A DNA stretch of 6,189 bases from Bacteroidales bacterium (GCA_003506275.1 DOBD01000041.1:2896-9084), one strand, 5' to 3'; shown: positions 1 through 5,812, numbered from the stretch's first letter. The notes: a model not told the origin generated them from the sequence alone. Numbers and translations are program-made.

Positions 1-702
1 AACGCCGGATGTGGTTGGCCCAGCTTCGACAAGGCCTTGCCTGGTGCGGTTAAACGCCTGCCCGATGCCGATGGGCGACGTACTGAGATAGTTTGTGCCG
101 CTTGTGACGGTCACTTGGGTCATGTGTTCGAAGGCGAAGGTTTCACACCGGCCAACACCAGGCATTGCGTCAATTCCGTTTCTCTGGAATTTACCTCCTT
201 GCCGTTAACGACTCTTCAGCGTTTGGAAACCGCTATTTTTGCCGGTGGATGTTTCTGGGGGGTGGAACACCTGATGCAGAAAGAATCAGGCGTCTTGTCG
301 GTGACCAGCGGTTACATTGGCGGTCATACGCAGTATCCTACGTATGAGGCAGTCAAAGCCCATCTGACAGGCCACGCCGAGGCGGTATCCATTTTGTTTG
401 ATCCAGAAAAAACCTCCTATGAACGGTTGGCCAGGCTTTTTTTCGAGATCCATGATCCCGAACAGGTTGATGGTCAAGGTCCTGATATCGGGCCCCAGTA
501 CCGTTCCGAGATATTCTATACGACACCCCAACAGCGAGAAGTAGCTGTAAAACTAATTAGTCTGCTGAAAGAAAAGGGATACAAGGTGGTGACCAAGGTG
601 ACCCCTGCCGACACGTTTTGGGAAGCAGAAGCTTACCATCAGGATTACTACGAGCGCAAAGGTACTGAGCCCTATTGCCATTTCAGAACACGCCGGTTTT
701 AA
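1..702 (+). CDS. msrBA: Bifunctional methionine sulfoxide reductase MsrB-MsrA (5'-truncated by window edge)
   Basis: This enzyme reduces both diastereomers of methionine sulfoxide in proteins: the MsrB domain acts on the R form and the MsrA domain on the S form. The frame is open from base 1, so the first part of MsrB, with one zinc CxxC pair, lies outside the window. Numbering from base 1, the MsrB part shows GCGWPSF (residues 3-9, Cys4 probably the resolving Cys), the second zinc pair Cys32/Cys35, HLGHVFEG, and the catalytic Cys56 in RHCVNSVSLEF. After a short linker, MsrA starts near residue 77 with GGCFWG (catalytic Cys84), then GYIGG, GHAEAV and AYHQDYY. The family has MsrB before MsrA in this fusion type, so the order is normal. 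No signal peptide can be judged because the N-terminus is missing. An internal TTG at 37 is not a real start, since MsrB homology continues upstream of it. Confidence 0.95.
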   Translation, partial: NAGCGWPSFDKALPGAVKRLPDADGRRTEIVCAACDGHLGHVFEGEGFTPANTRHCVNSVSLEFTSLPLTTLQRLETAIFAGGCFWGVEHLMQKESGVLSVTSGYIGGHTQYPTYEAVKAHLTGHAEAVSILFDPEKTSYERLARLFFEIHDPEQVDGQGPDIGPQYRSEIFYTTPQQREVAVKLISLLKEKGYKVVTKVTPADTFWEAEAYHQDYYERKGTEPYCHFRTRRF

Positions 703-799
703 CGGCTGTTAACAAAATCGTGTGTTTTTTTTCCCTTTCTTTGCCCAGCCAATCAGACTCATCAACCTCGGCACACCCTTGGCCGATAACCATCCCACT

Positions 800-1429
800 A
801 TGATGCTTCTCTCCATTTTCAGCACCATCGCCGACTGGTACATGTCCAACCTTAATTATTGGACCATCACCTTGTTGATGGCGGTGGAAAGTTCCTTTAT
901 TCCCTTTCCCAGTGAGATTGTACTCCCTCCGGCGGCTTATTTGGCCTCACAGGGAGAACTGAATTTTTTCCTCGTGATTCTGTCGGCTTCCATCGGCTGT
1001 CTGATTGGTGCCCTGTTTAACTATTACCTGGCACTTTATCTGGGTAGGGCGCTCGTCTATAAATTGGCAGATAGTAAGTATGGCCGGCTGTTTTTGCTCA
1101 ACAAAGACAAAATCCAGAAAGCTGAGGATTACTTTATCAAGAACGGCAATACCTCCACCTTTATCGGGCGTCTCATACCCGGTATCCGTCAGTTGATTTC
1201 CATTCCGGCTGGATTGGCAAAAATGAATCTCAAACCCTTTATCCTCTACACTGTTTTAGGGTCTACGTTGTGGAATCTTATCCTGGCGCTGCTGGGCTTC
1301 TATTTTGGTAAAAATAAAGCCCTATTTGAACAGTATTACAAGGAGCTCTCCTGGGCCGCCATTGGAGTAGGGGTGCTTTTTGTTGCCTACTTGATTATCA
1401 AGCGACTGCATAAAAATTCAAAGAATTAA
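800..1429 (+). CDS. DedA-family (VTT/SNARE-associated) inner-membrane protein
   Basis: This is a DedA-superfamily integral membrane protein of about 209 residues, a usual length. Some family members are now linked to recycling undecaprenyl phosphate or other lipid carriers across the inner membrane and to envelope and pH homeostasis; the substrate here is unknown. Signature segments are ESSFIPFPSEIVLPPAAYL (residues 30-48, with Glu30 and Glu39) and GRLIPGIRQLISIPAG (123-138, with Arg124 and Arg130). These acidic and basic pairs match the functional residues of the family. Hydrophobic or re-entrant stretches lie at about 21-50, 55-82, 128-140, 147-169 and 184-201, followed by a basic tail ending in KRLHKNSKN. 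I chose ATG 800 (ATG 803 is equally possible). A GTG at 722 would add 26 residues without family similarity. The gap to msrBA is 97 nt with no terminator, so co-transcription is possible. Confidence 0.9.
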   Translation: MMLLSIFSTIADWYMSNLNYWTITLLMAVESSFIPFPSEIVLPPAAYLASQGELNFFLVILSASIGCLIGALFNYYLALYLGRALVYKLADSKYGRLFLLNKDKIQKAEDYFIKNGNTSTFIGRLIPGIRQLISIPAGLAKMNLKPFILYTVLGSTLWNLILALLGFYFGKNKALFEQYYKELSWAAIGVGVLFVAYLIIKRLHKNSKN

Positions 1430-1439
1430 AGAATTTTTT
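1412..1439 (+). terminator. Possible weak AT-rich terminator hairpin at the end of the DedA gene
   Basis: AAAAATTC (1412-1419) is a perfect reverse complement of GAATTTTT (1431-1438). The loop is 11 nt, and the last stem arm runs into a run of six T. The hairpin overlaps the stop codon (1427-1429). Its stem is almost all A-T, so it would be weak; the call rests on position and the T run only. Confidence 0.3.
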
Positions 1440-1472
1440 CCGTAATTCGGCACAACGAGTGCGAAATTTCCT

Positions 1473-1480
1473 TAATTTTG
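1473..1480 (+). promoter_or_regulatory. Candidate Bacteroidota -7 promoter element for the carboxyltransferase gene
   Basis: TAATTTTG matches the Bacteroidota -7 consensus TAnnTTTG exactly and would place the transcript start near 1484, giving a leader of about 33 nt before ATG 1517. No TTTG is seen at the expected -33 position (about 1449-1452 reads GGCA). A second exact match, TAAGTTTG, lies at 1503-1510 with a TTTG 22 nt upstream (1477-1480), but it would leave almost no leader. The sequence alone does not decide between them. Confidence 0.4.
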
Positions 1481-1516
1481 TTCTGTCGTACGACATCAAC
1501 GTTAAGTTTGGGCAAA

Positions 1517-3304
1517 ATGGGCAAGGAAATTCGCTTTAGCCTGGTTTACAGGGACATGTGGCAGTCTTCAGGTAAGTATGTGCCACGCGTGGATCAACTC
1601 ACGCAAATCGCACCCGTCATCATAGACATGGGGTGCTTTGATCGGGTGGAGACCAATGGTGGTGCCTTCGAGCAGGTTAATCTCTTGTTTGGTGAAAACC
1701 CCAACAAGGCCGTGCGCGAATGGACGGCACCGTTTAATAAGGCCGGTATCCAGACGCACATGCTGGAGCGAGCCTTGAACGGCATCCGCATGAACCCTGT
1801 CCCTGCCGATGTCCGTCGTCTCATGTTCAAGGTCAAGCAAGCCCAGGGTACCAACATCGCCCGGTCGTTTTGTGGTTTGAACGACCCCCGCAACCTCGAA
1901 TTGTCCATCAAGTACGCCAGAGAAGCCGGTATGATTTCCCAGGCGGCACTGTGCATCACTCATTCTCCCATTCACACGGTTGATTATTATTCCGCTCTAG
2001 CCGACAAATTGGTCGATTTTGGGGCGAACGAAATTTGCCTCAAAGATATGGCGGGCATTGGTCGTCCCACTTTCCTGGGTCTTTTGACTAAAATGATTAA
2101 AGAAAGACACCCTGACGTCAAGGTGGAATACCACGGACATACAGGACCGGGTTTTTCCACGGCGTCCATGTTGGAAGTGGCTAAGGCCGGTGCCGATTAC
2201 CTCGATGTGGCGATGGAGCCTCTTTCCTGGGGAATGGTTCATCCTGATGTGATTACCATTCAGGCCATGCTCAAGGACGCCGGTTTTCAAGTGAAAGACA
2301 TCAATATGGATGCCTACATGGAAGCCAGGCGGTTGACGCAAAGCTTTATGGACGATTTTCTGGGTTATTTCATCGATAGCAGCAACAAACAGATGTCTTC
2401 CTTGTTGGTGGGTTGTGGCTTGCCCGGAGGTATGATGGGTTCCATGATGGCCGACTTGAAGGGCATGCACAACGCCATCAACATGGCCTTGCGTCAGCAT
2501 AAGAAGAAAGAAGTCACATTCAATGACCTGGTGGTTCAGTTGTTCAACGAGGTGGCCTATGTATGGCCACGTCTGGGTTATCCTCCTTTGGTAACTCCCT
2601 TTAGCCAGTATGTGAAAAACGTGGCCTTGATGAACATCTTCTCCATGGCTAAGGGTGAACCTCGCTTCAGTAACATCGACAAGGATAGTTGGAACATGAT
2701 TTTAGGCCGTATGGGTCAATTACCGGGTGAACTGGCTCCGGAAATCCATCAAGTCATCAAAGAAAAAGAGCTAGAATTTTACACGGGTAATCCGCAGGAT
2801 GCTTATCCTGATGCCTTACCTGAGTATAGGGCTGAAATGGAAGCCAATGGTTGGGAGCTTGGCGAGGATGAGGAAGAGCTCTTCGAGCTGGCCATGCACG
2901 ACAGGCAGTACAGGGACTATAAATCAGGTATTGCCAAACAGCGCTTCGAGCAGGAACTGGAGCAGGCAAAAATCAAGGCTGGTGCGCCCATCTTTGTGGA
3001 AAGACCGGTGGTTGAAGTGCCAAATATTGATGCCGAGGGTATCCTTAAAGCACATCCTGGCGCTTTGGCGATCCAAGCACCCACGGCTGGTCAGGTACTA
3101 TGGCAAGTGGATGTGACGGGCCCATCGACACCGCCAGTTGTTGGTGCGGTGGTCAAACAAAAAGAACCATTTTGCTGGGTGCAGAACCCTTACGGTTTGG
3201 AACCTGTTTTTCCAGCCAGTGATGGCCGACTGATACATGTGGCTGTCCCTCAGGGTAAAAATGTTCAAAAGAATCAGGTGCTGGGCTTTGTCCTGGCTGG
3301 GTAA
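1517..3304 (+). CDS. Oxaloacetate decarboxylase alpha / pyruvate carboxylase subunit B-type carboxyltransferase with a biotinyl-like domain lacking the biotin lysine
   Basis: This 595-residue protein belongs to the OadA/PycB family, which moves a carboxyl group between biotin and pyruvate/oxaloacetate in C3/C4 acid metabolism. The N-terminal TIM-barrel carboxyltransferase domain (about 1-300) keeps YRDMWQS (metal ligand Asp13, Gln16), Arg85 in MLER, the carbamylated-lysine motif CLKDMAG (Lys176) and the metal ligands His206/His208 in YHGHTGPG. A conserved PycB middle domain follows (LPGGMMGS, FNEVAYVWPRLGYPPLVTPFSQ, LPGELAPE, GNPQDAYPDALPEY). A linker leads to a biotinyl-like domain (about 521-595) from APTAGQV to the C-terminus. 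Where the family has E-A-M-K, this protein reads Q-N-P-Tyr559, so no biotin lysine is present. The usual active-site Thr (GGTSHP in OadA) appears as Met240 in SWGMVHP. The ATG at 1517 gives the usual KEIRFSLVYRDMW N-terminus; a TTG at 1478 lies inside the candidate promoter. No oadB, oadG or biotin carboxylase gene is adjacent. Family call is firm; exact reaction is not, so no symbol is given. Confidence 0.9.
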   Translation: MGKEIRFSLVYRDMWQSSGKYVPRVDQLTQIAPVIIDMGCFDRVETNGGAFEQVNLLFGENPNKAVREWTAPFNKAGIQTHMLERALNGIRMNPVPADVRRLMFKVKQAQGTNIARSFCGLNDPRNLELSIKYAREAGMISQAALCITHSPIHTVDYYSALADKLVDFGANEICLKDMAGIGRPTFLGLLTKMIKERHPDVKVEYHGHTGPGFSTASMLEVAKAGADYLDVAMEPLSWGMVHPDVITIQAMLKDAGFQVKDINMDAYMEARRLTQSFMDDFLGYFIDSSNKQMSSLLVGCGLPGGMMGSMMADLKGMHNAINMALRQHKKKEVTFNDLVVQLFNEVAYVWPRLGYPPLVTPFSQYVKNVALMNIFSMAKGEPRFSNIDKDSWNMILGRMGQLPGELAPEIHQVIKEKELEFYTGNPQDAYPDALPEYRAEMEANGWELGEDEEELFELAMHDRQYRDYKSGIAKQRFEQELEQAKIKAGAPIFVERPVVEVPNIDAEGILKAHPGALAIQAPTAGQVLWQVDVTGPSTPPVVGAVVKQKEPFCWVQNPYGLEPVFPASDGRLIHVAVPQGKNVQKNQVLGFVLAG

Positions 3305-3321
3305 GGCCGGTTGGATACGCG

Positions 3322-3350
3322 GGGAGCAGAGGATGCTGCTCCCTTTCGAT
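3322..3350 (+). terminator. Hairpin after the carboxyltransferase gene, probable intrinsic terminator
   Basis: GGGAGCAG (3322-3329) pairs perfectly with CTGCTCCC (3336-3343) around the 6-nt loop AGGATG. The stem is GC-rich and starts 17 nt after the stop codon. The following TTTCGATTT is only a poor T tract, so termination may be partial, with the second hairpin at 3397-3429 as backup. Confidence 0.5.
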
Positions 3351-3365
3351 TTAAAAGGGGCGTTC

Positions 3366-3396
3366 TTTGGCAGACAGGGTAATTTGGCAGATAGGG
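3366..3396. repeat. Tandem imperfect 14-nt direct repeat
   Basis: TTTGGCAGACAGGG (3366-3379) and TTTGGCAGATAGGG (3383-3396) differ at one base and are separated by 3 nt, giving a 17-nt period. They lie between the two hairpins in the 172-nt gap between the carboxyltransferase and RRM genes. No function is evident; a small local duplication is the simplest reading. Confidence 0.5.
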
Positions 3397-3429
3397 AAAA
3401 AAAAGAAAACCGCTTCGTGAAGCGGTTTT
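3397..3429. terminator. Strong bidirectional intrinsic terminator shared by convergent genes
   Basis: AAAACCGCTTC (3406-3416) and GAAGCGGTTTT (3419-3429) are perfect reverse complements, folding as a GC core with flanking A/T arms. Read on the minus strand, the hairpin is followed by C and then eight T (3404-3397), a strong U tract for the RRM gene, whose stop is about 50 nt upstream. Read on the plus strand, the T run is only four, which can still serve the carboxyltransferase transcript. Confidence 0.85.
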
Positions 3430-3476
3430 CCTGGATGACTTATGGTAAGTGAGATCAATCAGTGTAGTCGAACGGG

Positions 3477-3722
3477 TTAGTTTTTAGGAAGTGCTTCCTT
3501 AACAACCATGGGGCGACCTGCGTAGTCTGAACCGTTCAGTTCGGCGATGGCTTTTTTAGCGCCTTCTTCTTCTTCAAGTTCGCAGAAAGCAAAACCTTTT
3601 GAACGGCCGGTTTCGCGGTCTTTGATGATCTTAACAGAAAGAACGGTACCGTAATCTTCCATCACTTCTTTCAAGTCATTTTCCCGAACGCTGTAGTTCA
3701 GGTTACCAATGTAAATGTTCAT
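3477..3722 (-). CDS. Small single-RRM RNA-binding protein
   Basis: This 81-residue protein is almost entirely one RNA recognition motif. RNP2 is IYIGNL (residues 3-8, aromatic Tyr4) and RNP1 is KGFAFCEL (42-49, aromatic Phe44 and Phe46, with Cys47 and Leu49 as mild departures from consensus). The beta-alpha-beta order is clear, ending with YAGRPMVVKEALPKN. There is no glycine-rich tail, unlike many plant or cyanobacterial relatives. Such proteins are common in Bacteroidota and in cyanobacteria, where they bind single-stranded RNA in the cytoplasm and often respond to cold or act in post-transcriptional control; the targets here are unknown. The ATG start is fixed because RNP2 begins at residue 3. 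The gene is monocistronic, diverges from ndh across 201 nt, and ends at the strong terminator at 3397-3429. It has an unusual A/T-only leader (3723-3750). No exact TAnnTTTG promoter box is seen upstream. Confidence 0.95.
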   Translation of the reverse strand: MNIYIGNLNYSVRENDLKEVMEDYGTVLSVKIIKDRETGRSKGFAFCELEEEEGAKKAIAELNGSDYAGRPMVVKEALPKN

Positions 3723-3750
3723 AAAATAAAAAATAATAAAATAAATAAAA
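3723..3750 (-). promoter_or_regulatory. A/T-only, U-rich leader immediately before the RRM gene
   Basis: The 28 nt directly before the start codon contain no G or C. On the coding strand they read as U-runs broken by single A (for example TTTTATTTATTTTATTA), preceded by CCTC. No Shine-Dalgarno sequence is present, as is usual in Bacteroidota. An unstructured leader would help ribosome entry and could also bind an RRM protein; the second role is inference. Confidence 0.45.
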
Positions 3751-3897
3751 GAGGACTAGTATTGTCTTAAGTGACAAACAGCAACAAAGGAAAGCAAAAA
3801 AATCGAATTTCAAATTTTTGAACCGAAAATTTGTTAAAAAAACGGTTTTTTCCCTCTGTTTTGGATTTTTTCGGTGTTCCATTAGACACCCATTAGG

Positions 3898-3905
3898 TAT
3901 AATTG
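3898..3905 (+). promoter_or_regulatory. Weak candidate promoter for ndh
   Basis: TATAATTG matches the Bacteroidota -7 consensus TAnnTTTG except for one base, and it also contains TATAAT. It lies 18 nt before ATG 3924, so the leader would be about 15 nt. No -33 TTTG or TTG is found at the right distance (3874-3877 reads GTGT). Position and similarity only. Confidence 0.3.
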
Positions 3906-3923
3906 ATTGTATAAAGGTTATTT

Positions 3924-5192
3924 ATGGATGCTCTCAAAAAGAAAGTCGTCATCGTCGGTGGCGGCTTTGCCGGCATGAAGCTGGCAAAATCGTTGGACCA
4001 AAAACGGTTTGACGTCCTGTTGATTGATAAAGTCAACCATCATCAGTTTCAACCCCTGTTTTATCAAGTCGCTACCTCCCAGTTGGAACCGGCCAGCATT
4101 TCCTTTCCCTTGCGTAGCGTGTTCAACAAACAGAACAATGTACAGTTTCGTCTCACGGAAGTGACCGATATCGATCGCACGGCCAAAAAGGTGTTGACCA
4201 CGACGGGTGAGTTCCCCTATGATTACCTGGTCATAGCCATTGGATGCCGCACCAATTTCTACGGAAATGTCAATGTGCGCAACCACGCTTTTTCGCTAAA
4301 GACCACGTACGATGCCATGACCATTCGTAACCACGTGCTGCAGAATTTTGAAGATGCCATTGCTGCTTCTCCTGAAAACAAGCAAAAATATTTGAATTTG
4401 GTGATCGTAGGGGCAGGACCTACCGGTGTGGAGTTGGCCGGCGCTTTTGCCGAAATTAAGCGCAATATCTTGCCCAAGGATTATCATGGTATCGACTTCT
4501 CAAAGTTCCGCATCATGCTAGTGGAAGGCGGCAAGGCGCCGTTGGGTAACATGAGCGTAAAAACACAGGTCACGTCGGCCAAATACCTGAAACGGATGGG
4601 GGTGGAGTTGATGTTGAAAACCTTGGTTAAAGACTACGATGGCCAGGTGCTGACCTTGAGCAATGGAGAACAGCTGCCTACCCGAACCGTTATTTGGGCA
4701 GCCGGTGTGAGAGGTCGTTTGATGGAAGGCATCCTGCCTGAGGAAGTGGCGCCTCACGGTAAACGGCTGTTGGTCAATCGTTACAATCAGATGGGGGCCG
4801 AATCGTCGATTTTTGCCATTGGCGATATTGCCTACATGGAAACGCCCAAGTATCCCAGGGCTCACCCGCAACTGGCCAACGTGGCCATCAACCAGGCTTT
4901 GTTGCTGGCGAAAAATCTTAAACGGTTGGAGCAGGGCAAACCCATGCGCCCATTTGAATACGTCGATATGGGCTCCATGGCTACGGTTGGTACCAATAAA
5001 GCCCTGGTCGATTTTCCCTACCTGCATTTCAGGGGCTTGGTGGCCTGGGTGATTTGGATGTTTCTACATCTGATGCTCATTCTGGGAGTCCGCAACAAGT
5101 TGGTGGTCTTTGTCAACTGGGCCTGGGCCTATGTGACCAAGGATACCTCGCTGAGGCTCATCCTGTCCCGACCCGACGACAGGCAAGCCTGA
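3924..5192 (+). CDS. ndh: Type II NADH:quinone oxidoreductase (NDH-2)
   Basis: This 422-residue flavoprotein oxidises NADH and passes electrons to the quinone pool without pumping ions, at the cytoplasmic face of the inner membrane. The FAD-binding site is VVIVGGGFAG (residues 8-17, GxGxxG at 12/14/17). The NADH site is VIVGAGPTGVELAG (160-173, Gly163/165/168, Glu170). IFAIGD is the second FAD motif. The C-terminal part (about 370-415, rich in Trp and Leu, RGLVAWVIWMFLHLMLIL) fits the membrane-anchoring helices of the family. The quinone-site motif AQxAxQ reads A318-N-V-A-I-N323, with Asn in place of both Gln. The length is typical. The ATG at 3924 puts the FAD motif at the expected distance from the N-terminus. 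It diverges from the RRM gene, and the DUF2148 gene starts 70 nt downstream behind its own promoter, so it is probably monocistronic. No complex I gene is in view. Confidence 0.95.
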   Translation: MDALKKKVVIVGGGFAGMKLAKSLDQKRFDVLLIDKVNHHQFQPLFYQVATSQLEPASISFPLRSVFNKQNNVQFRLTEVTDIDRTAKKVLTTTGEFPYDYLVIAIGCRTNFYGNVNVRNHAFSLKTTYDAMTIRNHVLQNFEDAIAASPENKQKYLNLVIVGAGPTGVELAGAFAEIKRNILPKDYHGIDFSKFRIMLVEGGKAPLGNMSVKTQVTSAKYLKRMGVELMLKTLVKDYDGQVLTLSNGEQLPTRTVIWAAGVRGRLMEGILPEEVAPHGKRLLVNRYNQMGAESSIFAIGDIAYMETPKYPRAHPQLANVAINQALLLAKNLKRLEQGKPMRPFEYVDMGSMATVGTNKALVDFPYLHFRGLVAWVIWMFLHLMLILGVRNKLVVFVNWAWAYVTKDTSLRLILSRPDDRQA

Positions 5193-5206
5193 TCAGGTGT
5201 ACTGAC

Positions 5207-5238
5207 GTTGCTCAAGTCCTGTCGTTTCTGTATTTTTG
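5207..5238 (+). promoter_or_regulatory. Bacteroidota-type promoter for the DUF2148 gene
   Basis: TATTTTTG (5231-5238) matches the -7 consensus TAnnTTTG exactly, and GTTG (5207-5210, three of four bases of TTTG) lies 20 nt upstream, the expected -33 spacing. The transcript would start near 5242 and give a leader of about 21 nt before ATG 5263. This is the best promoter in the window and separates this gene from ndh. Confidence 0.6.
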
Positions 5239-5262
5239 AAGCACAAAAGAAACCACTGTACC

Positions 5263-5808
5263 ATGATACAAAATGAAACATCACTCAGACACAACGCCCT
5301 ACTGGAAGCCGGTCGGCGTATGTTGACGGCGGCTCGCACAGCCCCCAAGGGTAAGGGCAAGGATAACCTCATCCTGTTGTTGGTGGATGGTCCTGAGTTG
5401 GCAACGTTGGCCGACTACATGGATGCGAGTGTGGAACGCCACGGCAGGAAATTCTTTCATAGAGATGCCCTCAATATCAGGCAGGCTGAGGCTGTTGTCA
5501 TCATGGGTACCTCCCTTTCGAACATGGGATTGAACTGTGGCTATTGTGGTTTTCCTACGTGTGAGGCCAAAGACAAGGCGGGAGAGTTGCCCTGTGCTTT
5601 TCCCCTCAACGACCTGGGTATCGCCTTGGGGTCGGCTTGCGCCACAGCGGCCGATCTGCCGGTGGACACCCGTGTGATGTTCTCGGCCGGTACGGCGGCC
5701 ATGGAGTTAGGCTGGTTGGGCGCTGAGTGTAGGGCGGCCTATGCCATACCCTTGAGCGCTACCGGTAAGAATCCTTTCTTCGACAGGGTTTCGACCAGAC
5801 CCCAGTAA
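5263..5808 (+). CDS. DUF2148 ferredoxin-domain protein, probable iron-sulfur protein of unknown function
   Basis: This 181-residue soluble protein matches the DUF2148 ferredoxin-domain family. Its central motif NCGYCGFPTC gives Cys92, Cys95 and Cys100, and Cys111 in ELPCAFPLNDLG completes a four-cysteine set suited to one [4Fe-4S] cluster. A conserved C-terminal part follows (LGIALGSACATAADLPVDTRVMFSAGTAAMELG), with further Cys126 and Cys156. There is no signal peptide or membrane segment. The family is common in anaerobes, and its physiological role is not established as far as I know; electron transfer or redox sensing is inference. I chose ATG 5263. A TTG at 5236 lies in the -7 promoter box and is unlikely to be the start. 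The gene has its own promoter and ends 4 nt from the convergent ABC exporter stop, with no terminator hairpin between them. Confidence 0.85.
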   Translation: MIQNETSLRHNALLEAGRRMLTAARTAPKGKGKDNLILLLVDGPELATLADYMDASVERHGRKFFHRDALNIRQAEAVVIMGTSLSNMGLNCGYCGFPTCEAKDKAGELPCAFPLNDLGIALGSACATAADLPVDTRVMFSAGTAAMELGWLGAECRAAYAIPLSATGKNPFFDRVSTRPQ

Positions 5809-5812
5809 CACA

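Noticed and set aside
698..712. Inverted repeat TTAAC-GGCT-GTTAA after msrBA as a terminator
   Set aside because: The stem is only 5 bp and A-rich sequence rather than a T run follows it directly.
722..799. GTG start at 722 that would extend the DedA protein by 26 residues
   Set aside because: The added residues (starting MFFFPFFAQP) do not look like the family N-terminus; two adjacent ATG codons at 800 and 803 fit the usual length.
1478..1516. TTG start at 1478 for the carboxyltransferase
   Set aside because: The TTG is part of the candidate -7 promoter box, and the ATG at 1517 gives the family's usual N-terminus.
1997..2500. Open frame of 167 codons on the minus strand inside the carboxyltransferase gene
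   Set aside because: It lies wholly antisense to a strongly conserved gene, its product is rich in His, Gly and Arg as expected of a shadow frame, and no domain is recognisable.
3818..4012. Open frame of 64 codons on the plus strand overlapping the start of ndh
   Set aside because: Its first part is AT-rich intergenic sequence, the rest is out of frame with the conserved FAD-binding region, and no motif is present.
4518..5027. Open frame of 169 codons on the minus strand inside ndh
   Set aside because: Fully antisense to the conserved NDH-2 coding region, with shadow-like composition and no recognisable motif.
5162..5183. Possible hairpin CCTGTC...GACAGG at the end of ndh
   Set aside because: Only a 6-bp stem with a 10-nt loop inside coding sequence, and no T tract follows, so it is not supported as a terminator.
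5188..5197. Perfect 10-nt palindrome CCTGATCAGG over the ndh stop codon
   Set aside because: Short, has no loop for a hairpin, and overlaps coding sequence; one such match in 6 kb is not surprising.
5236..5262. TTG start at 5236 for the DUF2148 protein
   Set aside because: It falls in the TATTTTTG promoter element, upstream of the expected transcript start; ATG 5263 is better.
5257..5270. Near-palindrome TGTACCATGATACA around the DUF2148 start codon
   Set aside because: Imperfect (12 of 14 positions) and forced in part by the CATG at the start codon; no second copy seen.
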